Below, in pieces: positions 27,434 through 35,341 of a DNA stretch of 64,000 nucleotides. Below the pieces are notes generated by a model that was not told the origin of the DNA, ran no database searches, and saw only the letters and a program-made list of their open reading frames with translations. Each line of letters opens with the position of its first letter. Within the stretch, counting starts at the first letter, position 1. Origin of the DNA: Filifactor villosus (GTDB lineage: Bacteria > Bacillota > Clostridia > Peptostreptococcales > Filifactoraceae); NCBI RefSeq assembly GCF_042652965.1, contig NZ_JBHSHL010000022.1, forward strand, positions 62,001 to 126,000, written 5' to 3'. Made by a program: the position numbers and the translations under genes.

Positions 27434-28765
27434 ATGTATAAGTCGTTGAAAAAATATTTGTTTACTCTTACGTTGCTCTGCACCGTTGGTGGCCTTTTTT
27501 ATCCTTTTGTCGGTGATTCTCAAGAAGATTACAGTTTTGCAAGGACCTATTCAAGGGAAGAGATGAGGCCTTTCGAGACGATTTTGGAAACAAATGCCGG
27601 AGAAGTGGCAAAGTTTCTTACAGTAAAGGAGAGAAAAAAAGCTCTCGAAACACTTTTGGAGATAGAAAAACATACGAACTTCAGAAAGAGAGAGGGAAGG
27701 CTCCTGTATGGAGAAAAGGAAGAGGGGCTGAGGAAGAAGTTCTTGGACATTCTTGATGAAGCTACACTTCGTGCCTATCCTCAGGAGGCCGATGTATCCG
27801 GATTTGATGAAGAGATAGACGTGAATCTGCCCCACAACAACAGGGATAGGGTGCTGAAATATTTTTTTCACGTACTCAAAACTCCTCAGTTTCACAAGTT
27901 TTCGAAGCTCTATATGCGCTATATGGACAGTTATGATACCGAGACCTACGATGAGATTATTGAACTTCTGGGAGGTGCGGGAATAGAAGATCCGCAGGTG
28001 TATTTTTGTCTGTTGGAAAACTATGATGCGGAACAGACCCAAGCGGTATTTCGAGTCAATGAAAGACTCGAACTTGAAGAGAAGAAGTTGTTCACCAAAG
28101 AGGGAAGGGGAAGTGTCTTTCGCGATTTGACGAAGTTTTTGAGGGAAGAGGGATCGCAGATAGAGTCGTTTAAGGAGAAGGATCTGTTATGGAAGAGGAT
28201 CCGTAACGTGATCGAAGCGGAGAATCTCAAAAAATTCGACTATGTGATCGTAACAACGGATGGAGAAGACAACAACCTTGCCTCCGTGATAGAAAGCCCC
28301 GACGGGGAGCATAATGGAGAAAGGTGGCTCTTGCAAGTGGATTCAAAGGATATGGACAACGAACTTGAGGATACGTTGATCCATGAGTATGGGCACTATC
28401 TGACGTTGAACGAGAAAGAAGTGGACTATACGGATGAGTATGACTTGGACAGATACTGTGAGTTCGGACTTGTCGCAAAGAAAAATTCATTTATCGATCG
28501 TTTTTATCGAGAGTTTTGGAAGGATTATCGCATTGCCTACACACCTACCGATCATCTCTTTTACATCAGGCACCGAAATTCTTTTGTCAGTGATTATGCG
28601 GCGACGGACCCGGCGGAAGATGTGGCGGAGACCTTCCTGCATTTTGTGACCGGGGAAAAGCCGAAGGGCGATTCGATCGCAGAGAAGAAGATCCTGTTTT
28701 TTTATGGAGATGAGAGGTTTGTCAGGAGTAGGACCTATATTAGAAAACGGTTGGGTTTGGATTAG
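27434..28765 (+). CDS. Secreted zincin-like putative metalloprotease
   Basis: A 443-residue protein with a signal peptide (residues 1-28: KKYLF then the hydrophobic TLTLLCTVGGLFYPF). The zinc motif HEYGH is at 317-321, and an acidic helix DPAEDVAETFLHFV follows (candidate third ligand E395 or E399). The layout fits gluzincins. The 280 residues before the catalytic part are helical and charged, with no family I recognise. Start site AGGAGGAAT. It is flanked upstream by nested repeats and stands alone. The enzyme class is a confident inference from the motif; substrate and role are unknown. Confidence 0.72.
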   Translation: MYKSLKKYLFTLTLLCTVGGLFYPFVGDSQEDYSFARTYSREEMRPFETILETNAGEVAKFLTVKERKKALETLLEIEKHTNFRKREGRLLYGEKEEGLRKKFLDILDEATLRAYPQEADVSGFDEEIDVNLPHNNRDRVLKYFFHVLKTPQFHKFSKLYMRYMDSYDTETYDEIIELLGGAGIEDPQVYFCLLENYDAEQTQAVFRVNERLELEEKKLFTKEGRGSVFRDLTKFLREEGSQIESFKEKDLLWKRIRNVIEAENLKKFDYVIVTTDGEDNNLASVIESPDGEHNGERWLLQVDSKDMDNELEDTLIHEYGHYLTLNEKEVDYTDEYDLDRYCEFGLVAKKNSFIDRFYREFWKDYRIAYTPTDHLFYIRHRNSFVSDYAATDPAEDVAETFLHFVTGEKPKGDSIAEKKILFFYGDERFVRSRTYIRKRLGLD

Positions 28766-29177
28766 AGAAGGTGTTTTTTGAAGAAGGGGAGGAGCAAAGC
28801 GGATCTACGGAGGGATCTTCCTACGTTTATTTTACGTTTTGCATCTCTTCTTTGTGTTATAATGGAATGGCAATTTGTGCCGTTTCTTTTTAAATTGCCG
28901 TATAATATGCCTATTGTTCGACCGGCTTGTAACCATAATTTGTTTGAATATTCGATATCGATGGTTTCCACTTTGGTATAGGTACGAAATGATTTTTTGT
29001 GTTTGAGAAGTTCTACTACACTTTAATTGAAGAACGAGATTGGGCGGTCATATCGTTTCTACATAGGATACTTCAATTAGGCAACAATACCGGGAAGTCC
29101 GGCTTTTATACGGATATCCCCTCCGGGGTGACAGTACCGGAAGATACAGCTACAAAATAACGGGGGAAAGAAGAACG
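28766..29177. other. Gap with a decayed family A repeat
   Basis: 28955-29038 resembles a diverged family A element (ATATCGATGG, a TTTTTTGTGTTTGAGAAG middle, CTTTAATTGAAGAACGAG). Short frames in both directions have no supporting features. Confidence 0.4.
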
Positions 29178-29903
29178 ATGATGGAGAGATTATATAACCT
29201 GCTTTATTTTTCGGATAACGAGTTTTATGCCTATACGCCGGACCACCTCTTTATGATAGTTGCGGTGCTGATTACTTTTGTCCTTTTTGTAAGGTGTGTA
29301 AGAGGTTTGAATGAGGCGGGAGTTCAAAAACTCAAGAGGGTTATGTTGGTACTCCTCCTGTTTCAACAAGTGGCATTATACAGCTGGTATTTTGTAAATA
29401 CAAAGTTCGATGTAATCGACGCTTTGCCCTGTTATCCCTGCAGATTATGGCAGATTTGTGCGATCCTGTACTTGTTGACCGGCAAAAGAGAGTTCTTTGC
29501 AATCAACTTTTTAATGGGCATCCCTTCATCCGTCTTGGCCTTTGCCATTCCGGATACTTCTTCCTTGGGTTTTCCTAATGTGATGTTTATTCAGTTCTGT
29601 GTCGGACATATGATGTTGATCTTGGTTCCCACCATGGCACTTATCTGTGACCGTCAGAGGATAGAAGAAGATATGCTCAAGATCTGTATGGTGGCCTATG
29701 TTGTCTATATCAGCATTGCCAAACTGCTCAACGGTTTTTTGGGTTCGAATTACGGCTATGTATCCAAGCCGCCCTACAACAATGTTCTTTTTGACAGTAT
29801 CAGCAAGGTGTATCTGCTCGTTTATATGGTCTTTGCCTTTACCACCTTAGTCTTGTGGTTTCAATTTTCAAAGAAGATGTCCCGAAAGATGGTGCAGAGG
29901 TAA
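29178..29903 (+). CDS. YwaF-type integral membrane protein (TIGR02206-like)
   Basis: A 241-residue protein with about six or seven membrane helices. Family features are YTPDHLFM near the N terminus, the conserved pocket DALPCYPCRLWQI, and the FNP-like NVMFIQFCVGHMMLI segment. This family has no proven function. It precedes a permease/DUF1980 gene pair with a 36-base gap, so all three probably form one operon. Confidence 0.75.
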   Translation: MMERLYNLLYFSDNEFYAYTPDHLFMIVAVLITFVLFVRCVRGLNEAGVQKLKRVMLVLLLFQQVALYSWYFVNTKFDVIDALPCYPCRLWQICAILYLLTGKREFFAINFLMGIPSSVLAFAIPDTSSLGFPNVMFIQFCVGHMMLILVPTMALICDRQRIEEDMLKICMVAYVVYISIAKLLNGFLGSNYGYVSKPPYNNVLFDSISKVYLLVYMVFAFTTLVLWFQFSKKMSRKMVQR

Positions 29904-29939
29904 GCGGAAGATTTGCAGCTTTTAGGAGGAAGGTTTGTT

Positions 29940-30896
29940 TTGTCGGCTTCGATCTACAGTTGTTCTATTATTTTTTTGAGTGTTTTTTTGGAGGCTCTCC
30001 CCTTTGTGTTGATAGGGACGATCGTTTCCTCGTTGATAGAGGTTTTTGTATCCCGTGATATGATCGAGAAGATAGGAGGAAGAGGTGTGTTCTCTTATCT
30101 TCTTATGGGCTTGGCAGGGATGGTGTTTCCTGTGTGTGAGTGTGCGATCGTGCCTATTGTGAGGAGGTTGCTCAGAAAAGGGATGCCGATCGGCTTGGCA
30201 CTTACCTTTATGTTGTCTGTGCCCATCGTCAACCCCATCGTGCTTTTATCGACCTACTATGCCTTTCCGGGAGATCTCTTCTATCCGTTGATGAGAGGGA
30301 TATCGGGCTATATTATTGCAGTTGTAATAGGCTTGTTTATGAACAGAAGAATAAGCAGGGAAGAAGTCGTGGGGCATGAGGAGATTCACCGCCGGGAAAT
30401 ATCTTCTGTGCTTGTCCCTCTCCTGTCGCTTCACGAGGAGGGTTGCGAGTGTGAGCATTGTTCGGATCTCAATAAGAGAAGGGGTATGAAGGAGGTGCTC
30501 CGATCCATTCTCGATCACACGAGCGCGGAGTTGTATACGAGCGGGAGATATTTGATCTTAGGGGTCCTTATCGCATCCCTGATGCAGGTTTACGTTCCAA
30601 AGAAGGCTCTGTTTCAGGTGGGGACACATCCCGTCCTGGGTATTTCGGCACTGATGATCTTTGCCTTTGTGCTGTCGCTGTGCTCCGAGGCGGATGCCTT
30701 TGTTGCAGCTACTTTTCGGGGGATTTTTTCGCCTGTTGCCGTCCTTGGATTCATGGTCCTTGGTCCGATGATCGATATCAAAAATATTCTGATGTTGTCG
30801 CGGGTCTTTGAGAAGAAGGCTCTTATAAAACTTGTTGTTATGGTGAGCTCTTTGTGTTTTATCTTTATGTTCATCCTCGGTTTTTTTGCGGTGTAG
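29940..30896 (+). CDS. Permease of the DUF318/ArsP_1 (YcgR) family
   Basis: A 318-residue membrane protein with about eight helices in two halves. Family motifs are LEALPFVLIG, FPVCECAIVPIVRRL, LSVPIVNPIVLLSTYYAF and SEADAFVAATF. The TTG at 29940 is chosen because AGGAGGA lies at the right distance; a TTG nine codons earlier lacks a site. A central cytoplasmic loop holds HEEGCECEHC, a possible metal-binding Cys/His cluster. Relatives include organoarsenical exporters (ArsP), but the substrate of this branch is not established. It is followed 49 bases on by its usual partner. Confidence 0.8.
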   Translation: MSASIYSCSIIFLSVFLEALPFVLIGTIVSSLIEVFVSRDMIEKIGGRGVFSYLLMGLAGMVFPVCECAIVPIVRRLLRKGMPIGLALTFMLSVPIVNPIVLLSTYYAFPGDLFYPLMRGISGYIIAVVIGLFMNRRISREEVVGHEEIHRREISSVLVPLLSLHEEGCECEHCSDLNKRRGMKEVLRSILDHTSAELYTSGRYLILGVLIASLMQVYVPKKALFQVGTHPVLGISALMIFAFVLSLCSEADAFVAATFRGIFSPVAVLGFMVLGPMIDIKNILMLSRVFEKKALIKLVVMVSSLCFIFMFILGFFAV

Positions 30897-30945
30897 GGCT
30901 GCCGAGGCGAGTCTTTGATTTTTGTGTATGATCGGGAGGGAGTGT

Positions 30946-31737
30946 ATGCAACAGAGAAAGCAAGGTTTCCGGATGGTGTTGTTATCTGTTCTCTTCGCTC
31001 TTTTGTTGAGGTTTGTAGTAAAGGGTGACCTGTATTATTATCTTCATCCTAAGATGTTCAAATTCATATATATGGCGATCGTTATTTTGGCTCTGTTGGC
31101 GGGATATGAGTTTTTTTCTTACGGGAAAAAGACGGTTTCTTCCAAGGGAGCGGTGCTGTTTCTCCTACCTGTTTTTATTATGGTACTTCGTCCCCACACT
31201 CTGGAAGGCGGGGAGATGATCCAAAACAGGTTCTACCGGAAAACGCCGAAGCAGGTTTCAAAGGTTCGGGTTGAATTTCCGGGTATGAGTCGGGAGAAAG
31301 GCTATGCCGATCGTACGGCGGAGGAACTTGGAATTTTAAGCCTTGAGGATCTCAATACGCTTCAATCCCGGAACAGAGACCCCTTCCTTATTCAGATGGA
31401 GCAGATCTATGATGTTGAGCAGGATGTAGACAAGGAGTACACGGTGGAGGGCTTCGTGATTAAGGATGCTTCTTTTGAGAAGGATCGTTTCTTTCTTGGG
31501 AGGATGGTCATTACCTGCTGTATTGCAGATGCGATGATAGACGGGGTTCTGTGTGAGATTGAGTCTGCCACCGAAGTTGAGCCGAACTCATGGGTAAGAG
31601 TGAGAGGAAGGGTACACAGGGACGTGAAGAAGAGCGGGGGAGATCGGTTTGATCTTACCGATTCGGACGTTGTGCTCAAACTCACGGAAATAGAGGGAAT
31701 CGTTCCTCCCGATCCGCCTTATGTCTACGCTTATTAG
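30946..31737 (+). CDS. TIGR03943/DUF1980 (YcgQ-like) permease partner
   Basis: A 263-residue protein with two N-terminal membrane helices and an OB-like extracytoplasmic domain. Marks are YTVEGFVIKD, RMVITCCIADA with the conserved Cys pair, and the family C terminus VPPDPPYVYAY. The ATG at 30946 is chosen since GGGAGG precedes it. It is regularly found next to the DUF318 permease in Bacillota, probably as its subunit. Confidence 0.82.
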   Translation: MQQRKQGFRMVLLSVLFALLLRFVVKGDLYYYLHPKMFKFIYMAIVILALLAGYEFFSYGKKTVSSKGAVLFLLPVFIMVLRPHTLEGGEMIQNRFYRKTPKQVSKVRVEFPGMSREKGYADRTAEELGILSLEDLNTLQSRNRDPFLIQMEQIYDVEQDVDKEYTVEGFVIKDASFEKDRFFLGRMVITCCIADAMIDGVLCEIESATEVEPNSWVRVRGRVHRDVKKSGGDRFDLTDSDVVLKLTEIEGIVPPDPPYVYAY

Positions 31738-31877
31738 GAAGATGAAGAAATCGTTTTTCGCAAAGTGGGAAGAAGTGTTGTTGCTGTTCGGGCAGTGTTG
31801 AAAAAAGGTGCGACCTCGGTTCGCCGTTGCGAGGAGGACTTGTGGAGGCGATGGGTTCAAAACATTGTTTTCTCATG

Positions 31878-31898
31878 AAAGCGGTTTTGTACCGCTTT
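31878..31898 (+). terminator. Probable terminator after the YcgRQ-like operon
   Basis: AAAGCGGT / ACCGCTTT stem with a TTTGT loop and a short T run. Confidence 0.65.
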
Positions 31899-31987
31899 TG
31901 CTCGGTATGTTCCCTTCTTTAACGATAAGAATAAAAAAGATGTCCGCTTAGACTGCCAAAAAAAATTTGTTTGATGGACGAATAACG

Positions 31988-32016
31988 TTGCATTTTTGTT
32001 TTGATTATGCTAAAAT
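31988..32016 (+). promoter_or_regulatory. Candidate promoter of rpmB
   Basis: TTGCAT, 17-bp spacer, TAAAAT, about 50 bases before the L28 start codon. Confidence 0.55.
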
Positions 32017-32067
32017 AATATTCGCTATTGAAGAGACTTGAGAATAAGGAGAAGGAGGTGTCTTGGA

Positions 32068-32256
32068 ATGGCAAGAGTATGCGATGTTTGCGGAAAGAGA
32101 AAAATCACAGGAAATTCGGTGAGCCACTCTAACCGTCACAATAAGAGAACATGGACTCCCAACTTGAGAAATGTCCATGCCATTGTAAACGGAACACCAA
32201 AAACCATTAAAGTTTGCACCCGTTGTCTACGTTCCGGAAAAGTTGAACGTGCTTAA
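32068..32256 (+). CDS. rpmB: Ribosomal protein L28 (zinc-binding form)
   Basis: A 62-residue protein of the large ribosomal subunit. The ATG at 32068 has AAGGAGGTG upstream. CDVCGK near the N terminus and CTRC near the C terminus form the four-Cys zinc site of C+ type L28, which in some species has a zinc-independent paralog under Zur control. It is a single-gene unit with its own promoter and terminator. Confidence 0.97.
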   Translation: MARVCDVCGKRKITGNSVSHSNRHNKRTWTPNLRNVHAIVNGTPKTIKVCTRCLRSGKVERA

Positions 32257-32275
32257 TCTTCGTGCATGAAAAGAC

Positions 32276-32320
32276 AAAGCTTCGAACCGCAAGGATTCCA
32301 AGCTTTCTTTTTTTGCTTTT
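32276..32320 (+). terminator. Terminator of rpmB
   Basis: AAAGCTT / AAGCTTT arms around a 17-nt loop, followed by CTTTTTTT. Confidence 0.7.
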
Positions 32321-32343
32321 TTTCATAAGTGTATAGAAGGGCT

Positions 32344-32372
32344 TTGCTATTCTTGAGTTTTTCTGGTAGAAT
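32344..32372 (+). promoter_or_regulatory. Candidate promoter of the 26-residue peptide
   Basis: TTGCTA, 17-bp spacer, TAGAAT, about 50 bases upstream of the small ORF. Confidence 0.5.
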
Positions 32373-32423
32373 TTTTGTAACAAGGGTATTTATACAAGAA
32401 GAAACCAAAGGGGGAAACAAGGG

Positions 32424-32504
32424 ATGAAAAAGCATCGTTTTTGGGCTTGGGCGACCGTATTCTGTATGTTTATGGTAATGATCACAGGATACAAGCATAG
32501 GTAG
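32424..32504 (+). CDS. 26-residue hydrophobic peptide with its own transcription unit
   Basis: MKKHRFWAWATVFCMFMVMI then TGYKHR. It has a short basic start, one membrane-length hydrophobic stretch and a basic end. It has its own promoter-like sequence, a purine-rich AAAGGGGGAAA site slightly upstream, and a perfect terminator 2 bases after its stop. From memory, short Clostridia peptides with a KKHxxWAW...TGYKHK pattern exist; this fits, but I cannot verify it. Likely a membrane-inserted small protein of unknown role. Confidence 0.6.
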   Translation: MKKHRFWAWATVFCMFMVMITGYKHR

Positions 32505-32505
32505 A

Positions 32506-32527
32506 AAGAGGAGGCTTCTCCTCTTTT
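32506..32527 (+). terminator. Terminator of the small peptide gene
   Basis: AAGAGGAG / CTCCTCTT with a GCTT loop, then a T run. Confidence 0.85.
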
Positions 32528-32572
32528 TTATTTATTTCTATGCTTTTTTATACTCGTATTGAAACCTAATAC

Positions 32573-32681
32573 TACTATTCTTTTGAATCGTGGATATAAA
32601 CAATCTGTGAGCCATAGAAGACAACATAGTTTTTCGTCATCGAAAAATAGATATATCCACACTTCTATTGAAAAATAGTAT
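32573..32681 (+). repeat. Intergenic repeat family A copy
   Basis: TACTATTCTTTTGAATCGTG to TTCTATTGAAAAATAGTA, almost identical to the copy at 16029-16136. It lies just upstream of the Crp/Fnr gene. Confidence 0.85.
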
Positions 32682-32796
32682 AAATGCAATATCAAGGAAT
32701 ATGAAAGATCAGTATAAAAACCGATGGAACAGTCAGAAGAAGAAATTCTTGAAGACGGTTTTGGATCGGATACAAGAAAGAGGATGGAGGCGTGTT

Positions 32797-33456
32797 GTGG
32801 ATCACTCGAAGTGCATTTTGTTTAAGGAACTCTCGGAGGAAGAAGCGAAGGGATATTTGATTGAGAGCGGTGCAACTTCCTTGGAACTCCAAAAGGGGGA
32901 ATATGTATTTCATCAGGGAGACGGACCCGAGTATTTGTATATCTTGGAAGGCGGACAGGTGGACATCTGTCAGGATACGACTTCCGGCAAAAGGAATTTG
33001 ATCGCAAGGATAGAACACGAGGGCGAACTTTTCGGTGAAGTCTATTTGTTTTTGGATCGGCAGGACTATGACTTCTATGCCGTTGCTTCCGAAACCTCGA
33101 GAATCATTCGTATCCCTAAGAATTATTTTCTTGATGAGAAGAACCGAGAGAGTCACTCTTATCTGAGGACGGCGATGCTCAAGCTCCTTGCTCATAAGGC
33201 TTATTATCTCAACCAAAAGATAAGGATGATGTCGGTGGTGACACTTAGACAGAAGATCGCAAGATTTTTGCTCGACCGTCTCGGAGAAGATGAGACGGTA
33301 AAGGTCAAGATGACGAGGGAAGAATGGGCGGATTTTTTGGGAACGACAAGACCGTCTCTTTCCAGAGAGCTTGGAGCTATGCAAGACGAAGGTCTGATCG
33401 AGATTGAAGGCAAAGAGATCCGTGTCCGTGACAAGGATGTGCTGGATTTTGTCTAG
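32797..33456 (+). CDS. Crp/Fnr-family transcription regulator
   Basis: A 219-residue regulator. The GTG at 32797 is chosen because GGATGGAGG precedes it and because the family normally starts this close to CILFKELSEEE; longer in-frame starts run into the repeat. Residues about 5-120 form the cyclic-nucleotide-type beta barrel (GEYVFHQGDGPEYLYILEGG, GELFGEVYLFLD), then a long dimer helix, then a winged HTH (about 150-219: LRQKIARFLLDRL, FLGTTRPSLSRELGAM). No Cys cluster for Fe-S is visible. Targets are unknown. Confidence 0.88.
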   Translation: MDHSKCILFKELSEEEAKGYLIESGATSLELQKGEYVFHQGDGPEYLYILEGGQVDICQDTTSGKRNLIARIEHEGELFGEVYLFLDRQDYDFYAVASETSRIIRIPKNYFLDEKNRESHSYLRTAMLKLLAHKAYYLNQKIRMMSVVTLRQKIARFLLDRLGEDETVKVKMTREEWADFLGTTRPSLSRELGAMQDEGLIEIEGKEIRVRDKDVLDFV

Positions 33457-33689
33457 GGAGCGAGCACACAACACAATCCTCCCTTCTTGGAGAAAATCCT
33501 TCTATATGATCCTGTGCGGATCGGAGCAGGACTCGATGGGAAACACCCGTAATTTGATGTATATAAAAGACGAAAAGCGGTTTAATACCATTCTCTTATG
33601 GAATTGTGGTTGTATGTATGTCATGACTATGGAGAGTTGAGTTATCTTTTGTAAAGTACAAATCGCCAATCTTTATAACTCAAACAAAT
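33457..33689. other. Gap after the Crp/Fnr gene, no gene recognised
   Basis: A short family A-like fragment (TTTAATACCATTCTCTTATG) near 33578-33600. No supported reading frame. Confidence 0.4.
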
Positions 33690-33920
33690 AAGGGTATAAG
33701 GCCATCTGAGAGGGGGAACGTATCGGTAAAACCGCAACAAGTTACAGTGTTGCAAAGAGAATTTTTCTATGGAAGTATTTCGTGGAAATAACCTGCGGTT
33801 TTGTTGTTGCCGGATATCATTTCGCAGACGGGCAAGATGTTCGGGACCATACATCCGTTTGCAGAAGGGACCTCATCCTCACTAAGGATGATGTGGTACC
33901 GCCTATGCGTTACAGCAGAG
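33690..33920 (+). promoter_or_regulatory. T-box-like leader before the NUDIX gene
   Basis: Contains TGGTACCGC, nine bases identical to the core of the T-box that binds an uncharged tRNA acceptor end, about 60 bases before the start codon. Upstream, AAAACCGCA / TGCGGTTTT could close a long stem (33728-33826), and CATCCT / AGGATG forms a stem just before the core. I could not identify a specifier loop, and no clear terminator follows, so it may be a relic or a chance match. Confidence 0.3.
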
Positions 33921-33954
33921 AAACGAACAAACACGAGAAGCGGGAGTGAAGATT

Positions 33955-34593
33955 ATGGTAGATGCACATAAAATACATCGGCTGTTTGGTGATCATCAGC
34001 CGCAAATAATAGGCATAGGAGGAAGGGAGTATGCAGTTCTGCTTCCTTTGATGAAGAGAGAGGAGGAACTTTGCCTTCTTTTGGAGAAAAGAGCACATAC
34101 GATCTCCCAACCCGGAGAGATCTCTTTTCCCGGAGGACGAAGGGACAGGAGCGACTTGAGTCTCCTTGACACGGCTTTGAGGGAGACTTTTGAAGAACTG
34201 GGAATCGAGAGGAGGGATATTGAAGTTATTTCGCCCTTCAATACGGTTATTCCTCCCTACAATAAGGTCATCTATTCTTTTTTGGGACAGGTCAGGGAAG
34301 GAGCGAGACTTTCCGTCAACGTTGAGGAGGTGGAAGAAGTGATCTTCGTCCCCCTTCGTTATCTGCTTGAAACGGAGCCGTTGCATTATCCGGGAGAAAT
34401 CGGGGTCAAGCAGTCTCCGATGTTTCCTTTTGATAAGATTCCCAACGGAAAAAACTACAACTTTATGAAGGGAAGATACGACACCTACTTCTATGAATAT
34501 AAGGAGGTCGTTATCTGGGGATTGACCGCATCGTTGATCAAAAGCTTTGTCGACACCCTGCGAAACGGTCTCGACTTCGATCGGGGTCTGTAA
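33955..34593 (+). CDS. NUDIX hydrolase, CoA pyrophosphatase-like
   Basis: A 212-residue hydrolase. The signature LLLEKRAHTISQPGEISFPG matches the extended motif of CoA diphosphatases (NudL type). The Nudix box GGRRDRSDLSLLDTALRE then TFEELG keeps the REtfEELG metal-binding glutamates, but the first Glu of the GX5E part is Asp. Expected reaction: CoA to 4'-phosphopantetheine plus 3',5'-ADP. The ATG at 33955 is preferred over the GTG at 33946. It is a monocistronic gene behind a possible T-box leader, which would be an unusual pairing. Confidence 0.82.
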   Translation: MVDAHKIHRLFGDHQPQIIGIGGREYAVLLPLMKREEELCLLLEKRAHTISQPGEISFPGGRRDRSDLSLLDTALRETFEELGIERRDIEVISPFNTVIPPYNKVIYSFLGQVREGARLSVNVEEVEEVIFVPLRYLLETEPLHYPGEIGVKQSPMFPFDKIPNGKNYNFMKGRYDTYFYEYKEVVIWGLTASLIKSFVDTLRNGLDFDRGL

Positions 34594-34681
34594 CAACTTA
34601 CAGGCCCTTTTTTAATGTGTACTGCGGAGGATGTCCGATTCTTTGAAGAAGTACGGTTATATCCGCCCCGGCTGTATCCCG

Positions 34682-34794
34682 TGCTATTCTCCGTTAAACA
34701 TGTCGGGGAAACAGAATGTATATTTCCCGGAAATACTTTGAGTAATCGTAGAATTCAAACTTCACAACCGGACAATTTTAATAGATAACAGTAT
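34682..34794 (+). repeat. Intergenic repeat family B, full-length copy
   Basis: GCTATTCTCCGTTAAACATG at the left, TTTGAGTAATCGTAGAATTC in the middle and CGGACAATTTTAATAGATAA at the right, ending CAGTAT. The best representative of the family, about 113 bp. Confidence 0.75.
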
Positions 34795-34848
34795 CAGTAC
34801 GAAGGAAATCAAAAGCCTCGATATCAAAGCTTCAAACGGAACTGAGGA

Positions 34849-34966
34849 TAATACCGTTCTCAAAGAGAAGTATGACTATATCCGTTTTGTAACAACCGTA
34901 GACATTCGTTTTATCTTTCACGGAGTATAAATCTGCGATCTCCATAATTCAAATGACAAATAGTAT
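34849..34966 (-). repeat. Intergenic repeat family A, inverted diverged copy
   Basis: AATACCGTTCTCAAAGAGAA, GACTATATCCGTTTTG, TCTTTCACGGAGTATAAATC, ending CAAATAGTATG. A further decayed half-copy follows at about 35015-35080 (TGCTTTTTTGTGATCTTG). Confidence 0.6.
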
Positions 34967-35341
34967 GAAAACTCCTCATACTGTTCAATTGTGCCGATGT
35001 GTTTCGACTCTCAAATCACAAAATGCTTTTTTGTGATCTTGAACGTGGATATCGTCTTTCTTCCATCGGAGAACGTTTGGTAAGGTCCCTGTGTTATGTA
35101 CAAGTGTAGAAGGAAGATATACTGTCTTTTTAGAGTATTTTCTTAGTCGGGAGACTGCGGAAAATCAGGGAAAAATGCTTTGTTTCGGGAGTGTTTCAAA
35201 AAATTCAGATATAAAACTCATTTTGTCCTTGTCGAATGAACAAATTTATATTAAAATCCGTTTAAGAATAAATCAAGATGGATATCTGTAAAAGAATATG
35301 ATTCCGATTTCGTTTGATAGAAACAAGGAAAGGAGACGGAA

